DNA of 64,000 bases from Erpobdella octoculata. Taxonomy: Eukaryota > Annelida > Clitellata > Hirudinida > Erpobdellidae. A program made the translations under genes and the position numbers. Below, piece after piece: positions 1 to 17,892 of this stretch (its first letter is position 1; each line of letters opens with the position of its first letter). The stretch is taken from contig OZ022242.1 in the NCBI GenBank assembly GCA_963978895.1, forward strand, positions 16,582,121-16,646,120. The letters are read 5' to 3'. Under the pieces are notes generated by a model. It saw only the letters and a list, made by a program, of their open reading frames with translations, was not told the DNA's origin and made no database searches.

Positions 1-46
1 CAAACAACTCTAGTTTAAAAATTAACTATAAACTAATTTGTTTTAG

Positions 47-4889
<4,843 letters not shown>

Positions 4890-4903
4890 AATGACAACTT
4901 GTT

Positions 4904-4909
4904 AATAAA
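4904..4909 (+). promoter_or_regulatory. AATAAA polyadenylation signal of the TLR gene
   Basis: AATAAA lies 15 bases after the TLR stop codon, and a second AATAA follows at once. The position fits a very short 3' UTR. Confidence 0.6.
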
Positions 4910-5084
4910 TAATGAATTAAAAACTAACTTTCTAGTAACTTTTTTTTATTTCAGCTATTTTTTTTGGAAAATACTTTCATTTATTTATAATCACGTTTCA
5001 ATGTTCATTTTCAAAATCGAGACTGCATGAACAAAATCAAGATTTTCATAAGGCCTAATGGGTAACTTAAATTTTGATAATTGC

Positions 5085-5412
5085 CAATTTTTATATTTTG
5101 TATAACAGTTTATATTCCTTTACACTAGGTGTTTTAAGACTGAAATGACTGTATTTAGTAAGCACCTAAGTACTTCCTGTCGTGGATCATAATTTGATCT
5201 TTTTAACGTTTCCTTCCTCCTTTCTCCAGGCTTGGGACTGGCTTGCAAAAGCAAGGCGGAATTTTTTTTACACCAGATGTTCTAAAACTTAAATAGCAGT
5301 ATTTAAGAAATAACGAAGTACTTCCTGTCGCGGATCGTAATATGATTTTTTTCCTCCGCCTTTATCTACGCTTAAGACTGCCTTGCAAAAATAAGACAGA
5401 GTTGTTTAATAC
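5085..5412. repeat. Two tandem copies of a ~170-bp dispersed repeat
   Basis: Two diverged copies, about 5110-5265 and 5268-5412, share the blocks TTTACACYAG, AGTACTTCCTGTCG, GATCRTAATTTGATC and GACTGSCTTGCAAAA. A third copy lies at 17893-18056. No coding potential is visible. Its class is unknown; the flanks 4910-5084 and 5413-5905 show nothing recognisable. Confidence 0.65.
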
Positions 5413-5905
5413 ATTGTTACATTTTTTAAAATAATAAATAACTGAACAGTTAGAGACTTTGTTTTTCACAAATCTTTTAGGTGGTTATTTTTTCGTAGGT
5501 TTAATTTTGTCCAACACTGAATCCAATCTGGAAAATTTCACCTACGGAACAAATAAATACAGCTGAGAGCAATTAAAATAATCGTCTTCAAACTAACTTT
5601 TCGGTACAAATTTGATGCAAACAACACAAATTCTCTACGGTGTCTTGTTTTCCCGTTTTTTCTCACCATCCAGCCGGCAAGCCAAAATGTTTTATTAAGC
5701 TGCCTTTTCTTTAAACAAGCTTCTAAAAATGCGCTAAAAAAGCTACAAATAATAAGCAGTCAAGAGTCACAGCAGGATCAGAGAGGTGGAAATCGTCGGT
5801 ATATGAATGTACCTAAAACCATGAGCCTTGGCGACGTCGATGATCTTTGCGGAGTAAAAAAACAATTTAATTTGCTTTGATATCATTGCTTAGAACGCTC
5901 TGTCA

Positions 5906-6172
5906 CCAGAGATGTAGTACTTGGTATTCGTACTGGTACCTGTACTCAAGTACAACTCGAATACATTTTTAAGTACTCGTACTCGGACTCGTACTCGAAG
6001 ACTTGGTACTCGTACTCGTACTCGTTTTCCACTCAGTACTGAGTAGCAGAGATTTAGTACTTGATACTCGTACTCGTACTCGAGTACAACTCGAGTACGT
6101 TTTTCAAGTACTCGTACTCGATACCATGGTACTCGTACTCGTACTCTTACTCGCACCATAAGTACTCGAAAC
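5906..6172. repeat. TACTCG-rich imperfect repeat, two tandem halves
   Basis: Two related ~135-bp halves begin AGAGATGTAGTACTTG (5906) and AGAGATTTAGTACTTG (about 6048) and consist mainly of the hexamer TACTCG with palindromic GTACTCGAGTAC blocks. The AGAGATG start resembles ends of some hAT-type MITEs, but no clear inverted ends were found. Confidence 0.6.
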
Positions 6173-6893
6173 ATTTCTGTTTGTCACTAATGAAGACCTG
6201 CAATAACATAAAAACGGATTGGCATCATCCTGAAATGTATGGCTGAATTAGGACCGCACAGGTATCTGCGCCCTATGCAAAAGAAAAGCATAGAGATTTG
6301 CACCCCCTTTGTAATTTGTTAACAAAAACACATTTGCATCCTAACCTCAATGTACATTGGTTATCACAGGAATTGATTAATTTGGACAAAAAACTTTGTG
6401 TAGAAATCATTCTGCTTTGATATTTGGGGCTTCCCTGGCTGTTCGTGAAAATATCTTTTTTACACTTATTCGTTTACTGTCACCCTTTTTAATCGCAGTC
6501 TTCAGCTTGTAAAGGCTTTTCGAAATATTGGTAAACTGAATTAAAAATCATAGGACATTTTCTTTAAAGTACTGAGTTATTTCTTGTAAACCTCTTGAGA
6601 GCCTTTTGTCGCCGGGCCATAGGCGACCAACTAGTACCGCTTTCTTAGGGTAGAGTTTTGACCCTGTGGGAGAAACTGGTAGTTTACATCAAATGTTCTG
6701 TATTCTTTTCAATTAGGAGTACACCCTTTGTTTTAAAATCTGGGCTACCGGCCTGAGCAGAATGTTACCAAATGATGCACTCAAGTTGAAAAAATACAAA
6801 TTTATTGCTACACGATCAGCTTTTGGTTAGGTTTCGATGAGAATACAGCAGCAGTCCTTTTTGAGAGATAGCTGTAGCATTCAGACTAAGCGA

Positions 6894-7145
6894 ACGGTTG
6901 GCCTAGTGGTTAACGCGATCACCAGGTTTTCTTGGTCTTAATAAACTCAACACTGATCCGTAGGTCGACTCATTTTTTCATTGCTTCCTGGGTCAATGAA
7001 AAGAAGAGTATCAGTTTCACAACTGAGATGATAAGAACTCAGCACACTCCAATTTGACAAATGTGCGGGCTGGATGTGAAGCTGCGTGATCCTATATAGA
7101 CGGGCTGGGCTATTGTGTGAACGTAGGTTCAAAAGCATCGCCTTA
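6894..7145 (+). mobile_element. tRNA-derived SINE-like copy
   Basis: A tRNA-like head has an A-box-like TGGCCTAGTGGTTAACG near 6900 and a degenerate B-box-like AGGTCGACTC near 6962, about 60 bases apart. The tRNA fold cannot be completed, so this is not a tRNA gene. The downstream body to about 7145 is unassigned. Confidence 0.4.
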
Positions 7146-7452
7146 ATGCACTGTTATCATTTAACCTTAAACATTTGAAAAAATATCACGTATTGGTCTT
7201 TAAATAAATTGTTTCTTGTCAGCATAGTCCCAGGGATGTCTTGTGGTTGGATACACTGAAGAAAAAAATAGAAAAAGAAGATAGTCATCAGTGTTAAGGT
7301 GGACGCCAAGAACATCCCACAGATATCGTGATTTAACGATCAACCTACAAGGTTCTCGGAGAACATCATTTAGTTTCACATCACATATAGAAATTGCTTA
7401 AAAATTACTTGATCGATAATGAACAACACAAACAAAATAGGGAAGAATTAGT

Positions 7453-7458
7453 TTTATT
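7453..7458 (-). promoter_or_regulatory. Possible polyadenylation signal of the IF gene
   Basis: AATAAA on the minus strand lies about 590 bases beyond the IF stop codon. It would define a 3' UTR of roughly 0.6 kb across 7440-8047. Other AATAAA hexamers occur in this A/T-rich DNA, so the assignment is tentative. Confidence 0.35.
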
Positions 7459-8047
7459 ATTTCTTTGAGAAAATTTTCAAGAGTGTTTAACCGAACTATC
7501 AAGTAAAGACCCCAGAATTCAGCAATGGAAAAATTACGTAAATACGAAAAGTGTCAAATTACATAAAACTCATAAAAATAGCATACACAATTCAGATTGA
7601 ATACATACAAATTTGATATGATTTCCAGCAATGGCTTTTTTGGGTCTCGGTAGAATTAGTCGGTGAAACGTGCAAAAGATGAAAAATTTAATATGATAAA
7701 GCTTGAAGTCTTTAATGTATTGAATGTAATAAGGCACTAGTGTCCGATTACGAATCTACTACCGACATCGACAAAATGAGGCACTGTGTTTATATCAATT
7801 TTAGTGTAAAAGTGCATTGAAGGCATCACCATGTTCAGAAGATGTTCGGTCCGTTCGAAATCGCTATAAAGTGAACGTTTACCAGGAAACGACGGTGACG
7901 ACAACGATGATGATGATGGCGCTTTCAGAGAAAGAAAAAGCTGAAAAAAATAAAAGAAGAGAACAAACGAACGAATGAACGAATGAAAATTGAATCAAAT
8001 GCTTGAGAATGTTTCTGATCTAATTCTCCCTTCTCTTTCGGTTTGAT

Positions 8048-11000
8048 CTAAGCGTAGACAGTCTTCTGGAGGTGGGTGGCACGCTCCTGCAAATAGGAAA
8101 AAGAAACAAATTTGAAAATTATAAAAAATACATACATGTTTACATCGCTTTTACAAAGCCGAATAGTTTGGTATTCACCAATAATACGAGTAAATTGCGC
8201 GTGGTTTACAAAACCTGGGCAACTGTGAACACGAGCTAATTTCTATTCCACTAAACAACTGAGGTGTATCTTGTGAAGCTCTTGTCAAAATAACAGCTTT
8301 ACAATTTATTAAATTTGTTAAAAATGAATGTCTACGCTACTACTAAAAAGAAACAGAATGGTGTAAACAAACCTCTCCGAGCTGGTTGACAAGCTTTGTC
8401 ACTACTGTAGCGCCAGTTCCCCAGTTGCTCTCATAGTATTCGAGGTCAGTGGGGGAGGCTGTGGGGGGCTTGAATCCCTGAGCCCAGACCTGAAGGAACA
8501 AATTGAGAAAAATTGAACTGATATTCTTTGCGCATCAAACATTCACAAATGTGAATATTTTAAATATTCGCTTGTTAGGTCTAGTTACTGGAATTTTTGT
8601 TGGCAACTTGGCATACCCTGATCTTAGATCCAACTCCAATGGTGACGTAATCCAAGGAGAAGGGGGCTTTCTCGATGCCGTCGATGTTTCTCTTCAATTT
8701 CCATCCATCTAAGTTCTCTTCCTGGGAAGAAACAAACATTACACATTTATTAGCAAAGTAAATTTGTAACAAATTTATTAATAAAAACAACAATAGATGA
8801 ATTATCGAACTTTTCTTCCGGTGTTTTCAAGTGTGATGAATTTGCCATCAGCAGAGCACTCAGAAATCGAGACGGGTCCCTTGGCACTTCTTTGGTATGT
8901 TGTCTTGGCTGACATTTCACCTTTGGTGACTTGGCTGACGCGCATTGCGCCATCTTAGAAAAAAATTGAATATCAATAAACTGTTGTTTTTCAAATCTTT
9001 ATAGCTAAAATTCTATGCAAAACAAACCGGTTAATTACTAGAAATAGGTGAATATATTAATGTAGTTATTAAATTTACCTCCTCCGGCACCGAAAGCGCT
9101 ACCACTACCGGCTCCATAGGCACCACCGAAAGCGCCACCGGCAGCTGAGGAAGAGCTGTAGCTGCTGCTGCTGTATGAGCTCTGAAGTCTGGCTTCTTGG
9201 CCGGTGACAATTGAGTCGACGATCTGGCGAAGTCCATCTCTGGAAGAAAAATTATTTTTATCATTTTTGAGTTCAAGCCGAAATCTTTCTTGTTATTCTT
9301 GTTCAACCTAGTAGTGTTAGCCTATGAATGTATTAACATTCGTCAGCCAGTTAAGGCTTGGCCGATGAAATCGCCGATAAACAAAAACACCTGTTCTCTT
9401 CTCCTTCAAGCAGTTTGCGGTAGGCGGCGATCTCGAGTTCGAGACCGAGTTTTGAGTCGACGATGCTTTGGAGTTCCCTGAGAATTGCCTCCATCTCGGC
9501 TCTCAGTTTGGCCAACTCGAGTTTGTAGTCGTTGTTCTCTGTTTCCAGTTCTCTTTCTCTCTCTTCTTTTTCGCGCTTCAAGTTCTCCAGTTCTCTTAAT
9601 AGGTTGGCGACCTGTGAGTAATAAAATTTTTTATATACATATTCAGAATTTGCAGTTTCAGCCAAAAAATAAGAATTGCACAAGTGAAACATAATTTTTG
9701 TAGTTTTAAAATAATAAAAAATAATTAAATCTAAGTTCTAAACGTACTCTGGCTTCGGAGTCATTGAGTTTGGCACGGAGGTCCGTGACCTGGGTCCTTA
9801 ACCTCTTGCTCTCCTCTTTTGAGTGGACAGCTTCCATGTTCTGTCGGGTGGCACCCGTGCGAAATTCTTGGATCTGGTGGGTAAAATAAAAAAAACTTAA
9901 TGAAAATATGTTTTATCAATAACATGTATGGAAATGTATTAGGTGTGTGAGCTACCTTGAGGTTGTAGAAGGTTTCAAGTTCTCCCCTCATGGAATCGAG
10001 TTTCTCGTCGTAGACTTGATGAATTTCTCTCAGAGCCTGTCCCATTTCGTTCTTCCAGAACTCTCTGTTTTCAGCAGTGGTATCGCGGTATGCCAAAGCA
10101 GCCAGTTCTTTCAATTCCTTTGGTGTACAAAGAATTTTAAAATTGAAACAGTGAAAAATAAATAGAAAAAATAATACTAATGATTTGAAGAAATACGGAC
10201 AAAATTGCTGCTCTACCTGCTCGTGGACAGCCTTCAAGAATTCTAATTCTTCTTCCAGTGTCTGGCGACGGTTTTCAGCATCGATGTGGAGAAGGGTCTC
10301 GTTGTCGAGGTCCTGCAATGAAATCGATAATATAGATTAACAGTAGTGGGTTTGGAATGAAATCGATAACATAGATTAACAGTAGTGGACCGCCATTCAT
10401 TCAATCGTTGTCTTCTTTTCAACGCAATTTTTATCAAAACTGCCAAACACGCGTCTCTGTGTTTCGTTGAGGTGCCAAATCTCATGCCAGTGGCAAGTAA
10501 CGACAAACACAGTTCATATAAATAGGAAACATGGCAACTGACCACTCTACTCCTGTTGAGTGCATCCTGAAGGTTGGCGATCTGCTTCTTGTCCTTGTCA
10601 CGGTCTCCTTCCAACTGCTCCAGTCGGCGGCGCAGCAGGTTGATCTCAGCTTCATAGTCGGAGAGTTGTTGGTTCTGTCTGTCGACCTTTTCGCGTTCAA
10701 AGAGGACGGCTTGATTGGCTTCGTTCAGCCTGTAGACAATAATTATTCGTTAGCTAATTTTATTTTAGTTTTTAAATGGCTAGTTTATATGCTATAGACA
10801 CTTAATGATTTTTTTTTATTATTTTTAGATATTTAAATTATGTTTTTTAAACAAAACAACAATATTGTGCTATGTCTCGTAAGTTTGCGCTTTTCCATGA
10901 ATGCCATCACGTTATTTTTAACTAGCTCACCACATCAGCAGCGTATGTTAAAAAGGTCTCCACCGGAATGAATATTCATAGAACTCATCTTACAAAACTA

Positions 11001-14000
11001 GGGGTGTTAATATTAATTTTTAAATTCCTTGAAAAGAACAAATTAGCTCGCTAAGATCCAATAACGCGAATGGTGAGGGGGTAAGATCTGAACCAAAATC
11101 CTTCATGTTTACGTCGGTATTACTCCTAGCATCCTAACAAAACTCATTTTATTGAGACTAAATGTGCTTTAGGCTTTAACGGTAGAGTTCAAACTGAAAT
11201 TTGCCCTTCACTCTATAAGGTTAATGTAATTAACTTTTAGGGAATGCAGTGTTTAAAAGAAATGTCCTTAACTACGATGATTACGATTGGCTGACCGGCT
11301 GCTGGCAGCTGAAGCACGCTCCACATCGACAAACTAGATACGACCCGACAACATAACACAGGAAAATCAGATGAAATCGGTCGATGTGAACTAGTCACGC
11401 ACACACCCGACACGACTGGCGCGTTGTAATCGCGTGTATTTTACATTTTGACCCAGTTTTTTCCCCAACCAATCACGAGAAAGTATGTCAGGTGAAAGGT
11501 TGAAAATGGCAGCTTCATATGCTTCATTCATAGACATATCTATGGCCTCATCTATATTATCTATAGTGTTTGTATATCAAAATAATAAATTATTAATTTA
11601 AATTAAATTATTTTTTCAATTTTTATTTTTATTATTTAACAGTTTTTTTTAAAGACAAGTACTTTTCTTCAAGAAAGTTCTTAACGCTGATTCGTTGGCA
11701 CTCGGCAAGCTTGATAAAACTCAGTCTCATGTATTAAACGGGGAAATACATGCGACTGGGTCAAAATCCAGGCGTGCGGAGTCGCAAGGCTATGCCACAT
11801 CTAAAAACTCCGATCGCACTGGACGTGCCAGATTTTATCGGGTCGCGTCAACTCAAGTTTTTCGATGTGGAGCGTGCTTGACTTGTAATCTGCCTTGAGA
11901 AGTTCCAGGCAGCAGAGCAACCGAATTGAGGATTCATTGTTGGTTTATTGCTTTAGGTGCCTAAATTAGTGAATAATGCAGAAGTGCTTACTTAGCTCCT
12001 ATTCTTATCCGAATTTAAATCCCACGCCGAGACGATGATGGCGCATCTGGTGATCTATTATGGCGCCGAAATTACTTTTCTAAAAATAAAAAAAACCAAT
12101 TTAGCGCCGCAAAAAAAGCAAAACGTCGAAGCGAAATTTTTCTAAAAGATTCGGCTGTTTCAGCAAAGGTTCTTTCTAGGTACTAAGTGGTGTAGATGGT
12201 GGTGGTGATAACGAGCATGGATGTATAGGGGTGGTCGAAAATAGAATAGTGAGTGTGGGTGAGGTGGGGAGATATAATCATTCATCAGGATGTTTTGGTA
12301 CTTTTTTATACAAGCCGCATACTCTTTTGGAGTTTTGCTCTGGCGCACCATTTTCAAGACAACTCGTTTGCAGCTATTTGTTCATGTTTTATATATTTTT
12401 CTCTTTCTATTTCAGCCTCCCTCTCTCTTTCTTTGTTACACTGCTACCCTCTCTCTTTCTGTCCTTCTTTGTCGCTATGTCCTTTCAGTTTTTGTTGTCA
12501 TTCTAGAAATTATTTACATAGAACAGTTTGTTAGGGCCGATGCTATGTTGTTGTTTTTTACCCTGGATTGTTACATCATGTCCCTGTAAAGTTTTGTGAT
12601 AATTGAAGAAATAAAACCATTAGATGATTTTGGAAAGATTTGGCTGCGTTTATCGTCATGAAAAGATTAAACTTGCAAAGACGTGTTAAATTTATCTATT
12701 AAAAACAATCTATCTTATAGTGTATATATTTAATTCAGCTTGTACATATTTAGTTCTGGTTGTACATATTTAGTTCTGGTTGTACATATTTAATTCTGCT
12801 TGTACATATTTAGTTCTGGTTGTTTCTTCTACATTCTGTTTAACGTTTACATCCAAAACAATATTAGATATTACCGCTCACCCGTATTTTAGCTTTCTAT
12901 TATTGTTCGCTTTTCTTCTATTTACAAACAGCTGTTCAAACACATAAATATTGGGCTTATTTATCTACAAATTTCCATCGCTCAGGTTCGATTAAGTAAG
13001 GAAGCCAAGTTATTCGTGTTTGCAAACTGCGTCAGCTTGAATTTTCAAAGTTTTTCGACCTTGTTGCGGTAAAACTAAAATGCACGCCGATTTCATCAGA
13101 CAACTAAGCTATCGTTCTCTCTCGCGAACTTTGGCTCGGCTGATAAAATGGATTAAAAATTCGCATTCTTTTCCAGCCATCACATGATTAGCTTTTCAAT
13201 ACGCACGATCGCTCACGTCATCATAAAATTAATTTGTAATTTTTTAACTAACTAACAGCCGATCAATCGTTTCAGTTTTTATAAAAAAAAAATAATCGTA
13301 GACTTGCTTGCGAAGAGAGTTTTGCATTTGCGTTTTTTTATCAATTATTTGCAAGGATAATTTCTTCATTTTTCTCTTTCTAGACTTTACTAATTTACTA
13401 CATCTCCAAAATAAGATTCCGTATAAATTCAAATTATACCGGAATTTCTCTTTACAAAGTTATTTCTCAACCACGGTACTTTCAAATATCTGTCTTCATT
13501 TCACAGCAAGTATTTTAATGATAACCTGTTTTATAACTTATCCATTTCAATTTTTCATCATTAAACAATAATTCTACCTAAGTTTATTTAATAAGTTAAG
13601 TATAAATATGCTTTTCTTAGTATAAACCTTTCTACGAAATAAGTACATATATCACTGCGCTATAATTGAAACTCGAAACTGAGTCACTCACTTGATCCTG
13701 GTCTCTTCAAGTTGTTCTTCCATGCTGGCGGCCCTGATCTCAAGACGAGCCTTCTCTTTGTCGGCATCATCGAGGAGTTTTCGGGCCTCGTCCAGTTCAG
13801 CTTGGTACATGGCTTTGATTTGGGTAGTCTCCTTGCCCCATTTGTTTTTCAACTTTTCAAGTTCATCAGCCAAGCGCCTGTTTTGAGCTTCCAGGAAGCG
13901 AACTTTTTCGATGTAGCTGGCGAAGCGCTCGTTCAAGTCCTGCATGTCCTTCTTTTCCCTTTCGCGGCTCTGCTTGACGTTGTTTACACCGCTGCTGGTT

Positions 14001-14290
14001 ACAGCTGCATAAGCACCAGATGGAGCACCCATGTTGCCATAGTGCATGGACCTCTCGATTGTGTACGAACGGCCTCCACCGCTGCCGCCCATGGTGCTGC
14101 CCAATCCACCGATGGATGACCTCTGGATGATGACGTTCCTAGGGGCGATGGTAGGACGGTAGGGAAGTGTGCTGCTACCGTCGACGACATAGTTACTTGA
14201 AGACGACTTGGTCTCGTAGACGGTGGATCGCTGGACACTTGTGGGTCCTTCAACGGTCCTGGTAGTGGTGATCGATGACTGGACAGACAT
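8048..14290 (-). CDS. Cytoplasmic intermediate filament protein with lamin tail domain, 11 coding exons
   Basis: A structural protein of the cytoplasmic filament network. Coding exons, 5' to 3': 14290-13692, 10729-10543, 10312-10217, 10117-9956, 9873-9748, 9611-9391, 9239-9079, 8953-8811, 8721-8617, 8489-8373 and 8086-8048 (stop TAG). All phases join and every intron is GT-AG, giving 651 residues. The head (1-112) is Ser/Gly-rich. The rod starts with coil 1A (LNERFASYIEKVRFLEAQN, about 119-137) and ends with the hallmark AAYRKLLEGEEN (about 452-463). Coil 1B spans about 140 residues, the lamin/protostome length rather than the shorter vertebrate form. The tail has a Ser/Gly linker (about 484-517) and a lamin tail domain (VSISECSADGKFITLENT, WKLKR, FSLDYVTI; about 541-603). 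The ATG at 14290 opens the frame after a TATA box and initiator. The chain looks intact and functional. Confidence 0.96.
10317..10388. repeat. 33-bp direct repeat, period 39, in IF intron 2
   Basis: Copies at 10317-10349 and 10356-10388 differ at one base (AATATAG versus AACATAG). The first copy begins inside the acceptor region of exon 3. Confidence 0.85.
11303..11895. mobile_element. MITE-like element with long degenerate inverted repeats, in IF intron 1
   Basis: AAGCACGCTCCACATCGA on the left (about 11312-11329) recurs in reverse complement at the right (about 11862-11880). CGACCCGA and ATTTTGACCCAGT blocks continue the match inward on both sides, so the inverted repeats reach about 150-200 bp with indels. 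No transposase frame is visible. The exact ends and target duplication are not clear. Confidence 0.65.
12721..12820. repeat. 20-bp minisatellite, five copies, in IF intron 1
   Basis: The unit TGTACATATTTAGTTCTGGT repeats at 12741, 12761, 12781 and 12801 with few changes, and a diverged copy lies at 12721. Confidence 0.95.
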
Positions 14291-14315
14291 CTTTTTTATT
14301 TCTGTATTCTTTGGC

Positions 14316-14351
14316 TAAACGCTGACGGAAAATGTGTACACGTTATTTATA
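14316..14351 (-). promoter_or_regulatory. Core promoter of the IF gene: TATA box and initiator
   Basis: On the minus strand, TATAAATA (14351-14344) is followed 28 bases later by an initiator-like TCAG (14325-14322). This would start transcription about 33 bases before the ATG. The spacing is that of a focused TATA promoter. Confidence 0.65.
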
Positions 14352-17300
14352 ATATTCAGAAAGTATTTTCTACAGTTGAAAGATTGATTTACTAAACGAA
14401 GACAACTAATTTTTATACTATAAAAATTAGTTGTTGGCCTGATACCTTGGCTTGGCTTACTTAAGCCAAAAATTGCAATGCTTTGATTTTAATTAGCAGG
14501 TACATCGTGAGTGAACCTGCTCAATCAATTTTGCTAATAAGCTTTTAAAAATAAATCACATGACCGTATTAGAAATTACCCTTTCCGTTACATCTTGTAC
14601 AGCATGTACTCAGTCTTTACATACTTTTACTTGTAATTGGCTTCCTTCAAGTCTCACTTGAACCACACTTTTCTAATATTCTCACGTCCCACTTTGCGAT
14701 AGAAACACATTTAAGATTTATTTTAAAATTATTCATTACATCAAATCTCTTCGTCGCTCATGCCTGCGTGTTTAAAAAGACATCAATGCGTTTTTTTACT
14801 CTACAGAACAGCAACTCGAAACATTTTCAAAAAAATTAATTTATTTTGTTTTATTTTATTTATGTCACCTTCAGACGACCTTTTCTCAACCTCTAAGCCT
14901 TCCATGTTTTTATGTCTATATTGCCTCGGCGCGGAAGAGATAAATATATAAATATATGATGATAAGGTCACACGTCTGCTTGACTTCCCGCTTTTTCTAA
15001 TCAGGTATGCATGCATGCAGCTGGCAGGTATTCATCGTGAACACTTTCTAATAGTCTGACTAACCGAATAACTAACTAACTAACTGTGCTAGACTGGAAT
15101 TTAGAACACGGATAATTAAAGAAGCTGATCAGCTTGCGGAATATTTATAAACGATCAATAAAATGCCGTGTTTCAGGTGAATGTTGTGTTTTTTTTCTCA
15201 ACATTGTTGCATAAAACTTTTGGCTGGAAAATATTTCAGTTCAATCGAAAAATAGAATTGCGAAATGCATGTTGAATGAGAGCCCATGATTATTGGTAGG
15301 TTGCGCCCCCGGTTCCGACTTGAATTTAATAACATTTCCAGAAACGCTGTTGTGTTTTTAGCGGCATTGTTGCAATTCATTTTTCAACTTTTTAGTTTGG
15401 CACAAAATCTTCGTGCAATGATCCCATTTCGAAATTGTTTTCCAAACATCGTCCAAATCTTATGAGTCATCGACTGATAAGCTTTAAAGTACTTTCTTGA
15501 ACTCTCAGCGAAGTGGCCTCATTTCTCTCTTAGTACCTTTCCGTATAGTGCTGTGCGTATTTTTAGCTAGGCAAGTCTCTTTCTTTCTTTCTTTCTTTCT
15601 CTCAGTCTCTTTTATTATTTTGTTCTTTTCTTCATTTGTGTATCTACACCTTAGTGAGTTTATGCGAGTCTGATATCTCAATTAGCTCTTATGGAAGCTG
15701 CTGTTTCTCATTCGGCTCTTCCAAGATGGCGGTGGTAGTCATGGTGACGATACCTTACCAGTTCTTCCAGGAACTTTGCGTGTGTGTACGCGTGTATTTG
15801 TATGGATGTGTCGACGGCGCCTTTTGTTGGATTAACCAAAGTGGATATCCGCTTTCAAGTAGCTATAACTATGGTGATGGTGATGATGATGATGATAACA
15901 ATGATGACTTATACAATTGCTTTTGATGTCGTTTTTATTGCGTAATTACCTTTAATTGAAGCTTTTTATATTCATAAAATTTAAGGTCTTTAAAGATTTT
16001 TGTTTAAAATTTTTTTCAATTGCTGAGCGATAATAGAAACATTGCGTATGTGATGCTATCTATGTACGGATGTGATGTAAGGATAAAACTGGCACAGCTG
16101 GATGCCTACCTTGCATTTAATCTTTGCAACGTTAACTTAGTTAATTGAAGCAATAAAAACAAATTATTTTCGTTAACTAAGATTAAATTTATTTGTGCTC
16201 ATCGCTATAAAACCGGCTTTTTCGACTCGATAGGTTCTGCTCTATTGAAACTTCAACATTCAAATTCTAATGGTTAGATATCTATCAACGACTATCAGGT
16301 CTCTGAAGATATTGAATAATATATTCATCCCGATTAATTTTTCAACCAATAATTAATAAATTAAAATTATTACTTCTTAATGAATTCATTATTTTTTTGT
16401 TTTCCACATCAATTTTTAAAGTATACTTTGAAACGGAACAACAGTTTCTCTCATTAAATTGGTTAAACTAAACTACCTTTTACGTCTATTATAACTGGAA
16501 ATTAAATTATCCTAACAAATTTTCTATAAATAAAATTTAAATTAAAAATAAAATAAATTAATAAATGAAATAGGATGACCAACCACAAAAAGGAGAGAGA
16601 GGATCCGTTCGTTCCTTAGAGCAGGCGGAACTTAAAAGTCTTGGAAAACTGCTGATCTGGCAGAAGTGTTGTAGTCGGTCAGTATTTATACAGTTTCGAG
16701 CTATGCAGAAAGTTATGCTATGTGTGCGCGAAGCAAGATTAGGTGAGGATGATGATAACGATGTTTGTGGGTGTGTTAGAAGTATGTTTCAGTCTTGATT
16801 TGTCTGGATCTGGCTCTCTCCGTCTCTTTCTCTGTTGTTGTATGTGCACGTATCGTGCCTATCTGATTGTGCATACCTTTGCGTGCGTGTGCTTACGTCA
16901 GTGAACTGGTCAGCATCATGACTAAGGAGATCGTTGGAATTTCCACATGTACACAGTGCGAACCGCGTCTGTGTTCGTTCAGTATGCAAGAACTTTATTA
17001 ATTCAATATGCACCGCTGTTTCTCTATCTTCATATCTTTCTTTCTTTCTTCTTTCTCTTTCTCTCTATTCCTTTCCGATAAGCAATCAATTCAGTGCTAT
17101 TATTTCTCTTCATCAGTCTCCCTCACCCTATCTATCTGTCTGATTGTCTCGCCATTCTTTTTGTGTTTTTTTATATTTTTTAAAAATATTTGTAATTGTT
17201 TTTTTTTCTCGGTTGCTGCAGTACTTTTTGTCTGTTATGTTGCGACAGTCTCATGGATAGATATCTCCAACAGTATCACATACACATAATCACACATGCT

Positions 17301-17892
17301 AGGACAAGTTTACATAAAACCACACATACTCACAGATAATTACACAAACCCAGAGTGAAACGTTTAAACTTGGGTTAAGTTATGGAGGATGGTGAGTAAA
17401 ATAATTTTGAGAGTAACTATTTGAATGTTTACGTGTAATTTAATTATTTATAATATTTACATTTGCGCGTACGTTGACGTGTAAGTAGAGATATGTGTAC
17501 GTTCATGTGTCTTTGTGGGTAAATATGTAAGTGCGTATGTGTATATAGAATAACCACATGTGTGTATACGAAATTTTCAAGGTTCATTTCAGCGATCATT
17601 TCAACATGTTTAATTTTGTCTGATCAGAGACGTGATGAGGCCTGAAAATTAAAAAAAAGAAAGAAAAAAGAAGGAAGCTTCATGAAGTCGATTTTATTTT
17701 AGACTTGAGTTGTTTACGATGAATTAAATCTGTTTGCTTTCTTAAAATCAAATATCAAGTGATTTGTAGTTTGCAGGAGTAACTGCACTTCAGCCGTCCA
17801 TTCACACTATAAAACCCACTCCACAACCCCGGTCACCAGCTAACCCAGGGCACCAGAATGGAGGTTAGGTCATAGGCAATATTTTTTTTTAT
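14352..17892. other. Intergenic stretch without recognised genes
   Basis: A/T-rich DNA upstream of the IF gene. Only short simple repeats are visible: ACTA near 15060-15083, CTTT near 15577-15602, and a GATGAT run near 15877-15900. No exon with domain similarity was recognised on either strand. Confidence 0.5.

Noticed and set aside
6894..6975. Possible tRNA gene
   Set aside because: A- and B-box-like motifs exist, but acceptor and anticodon arms do not pair; better seen as a SINE head.
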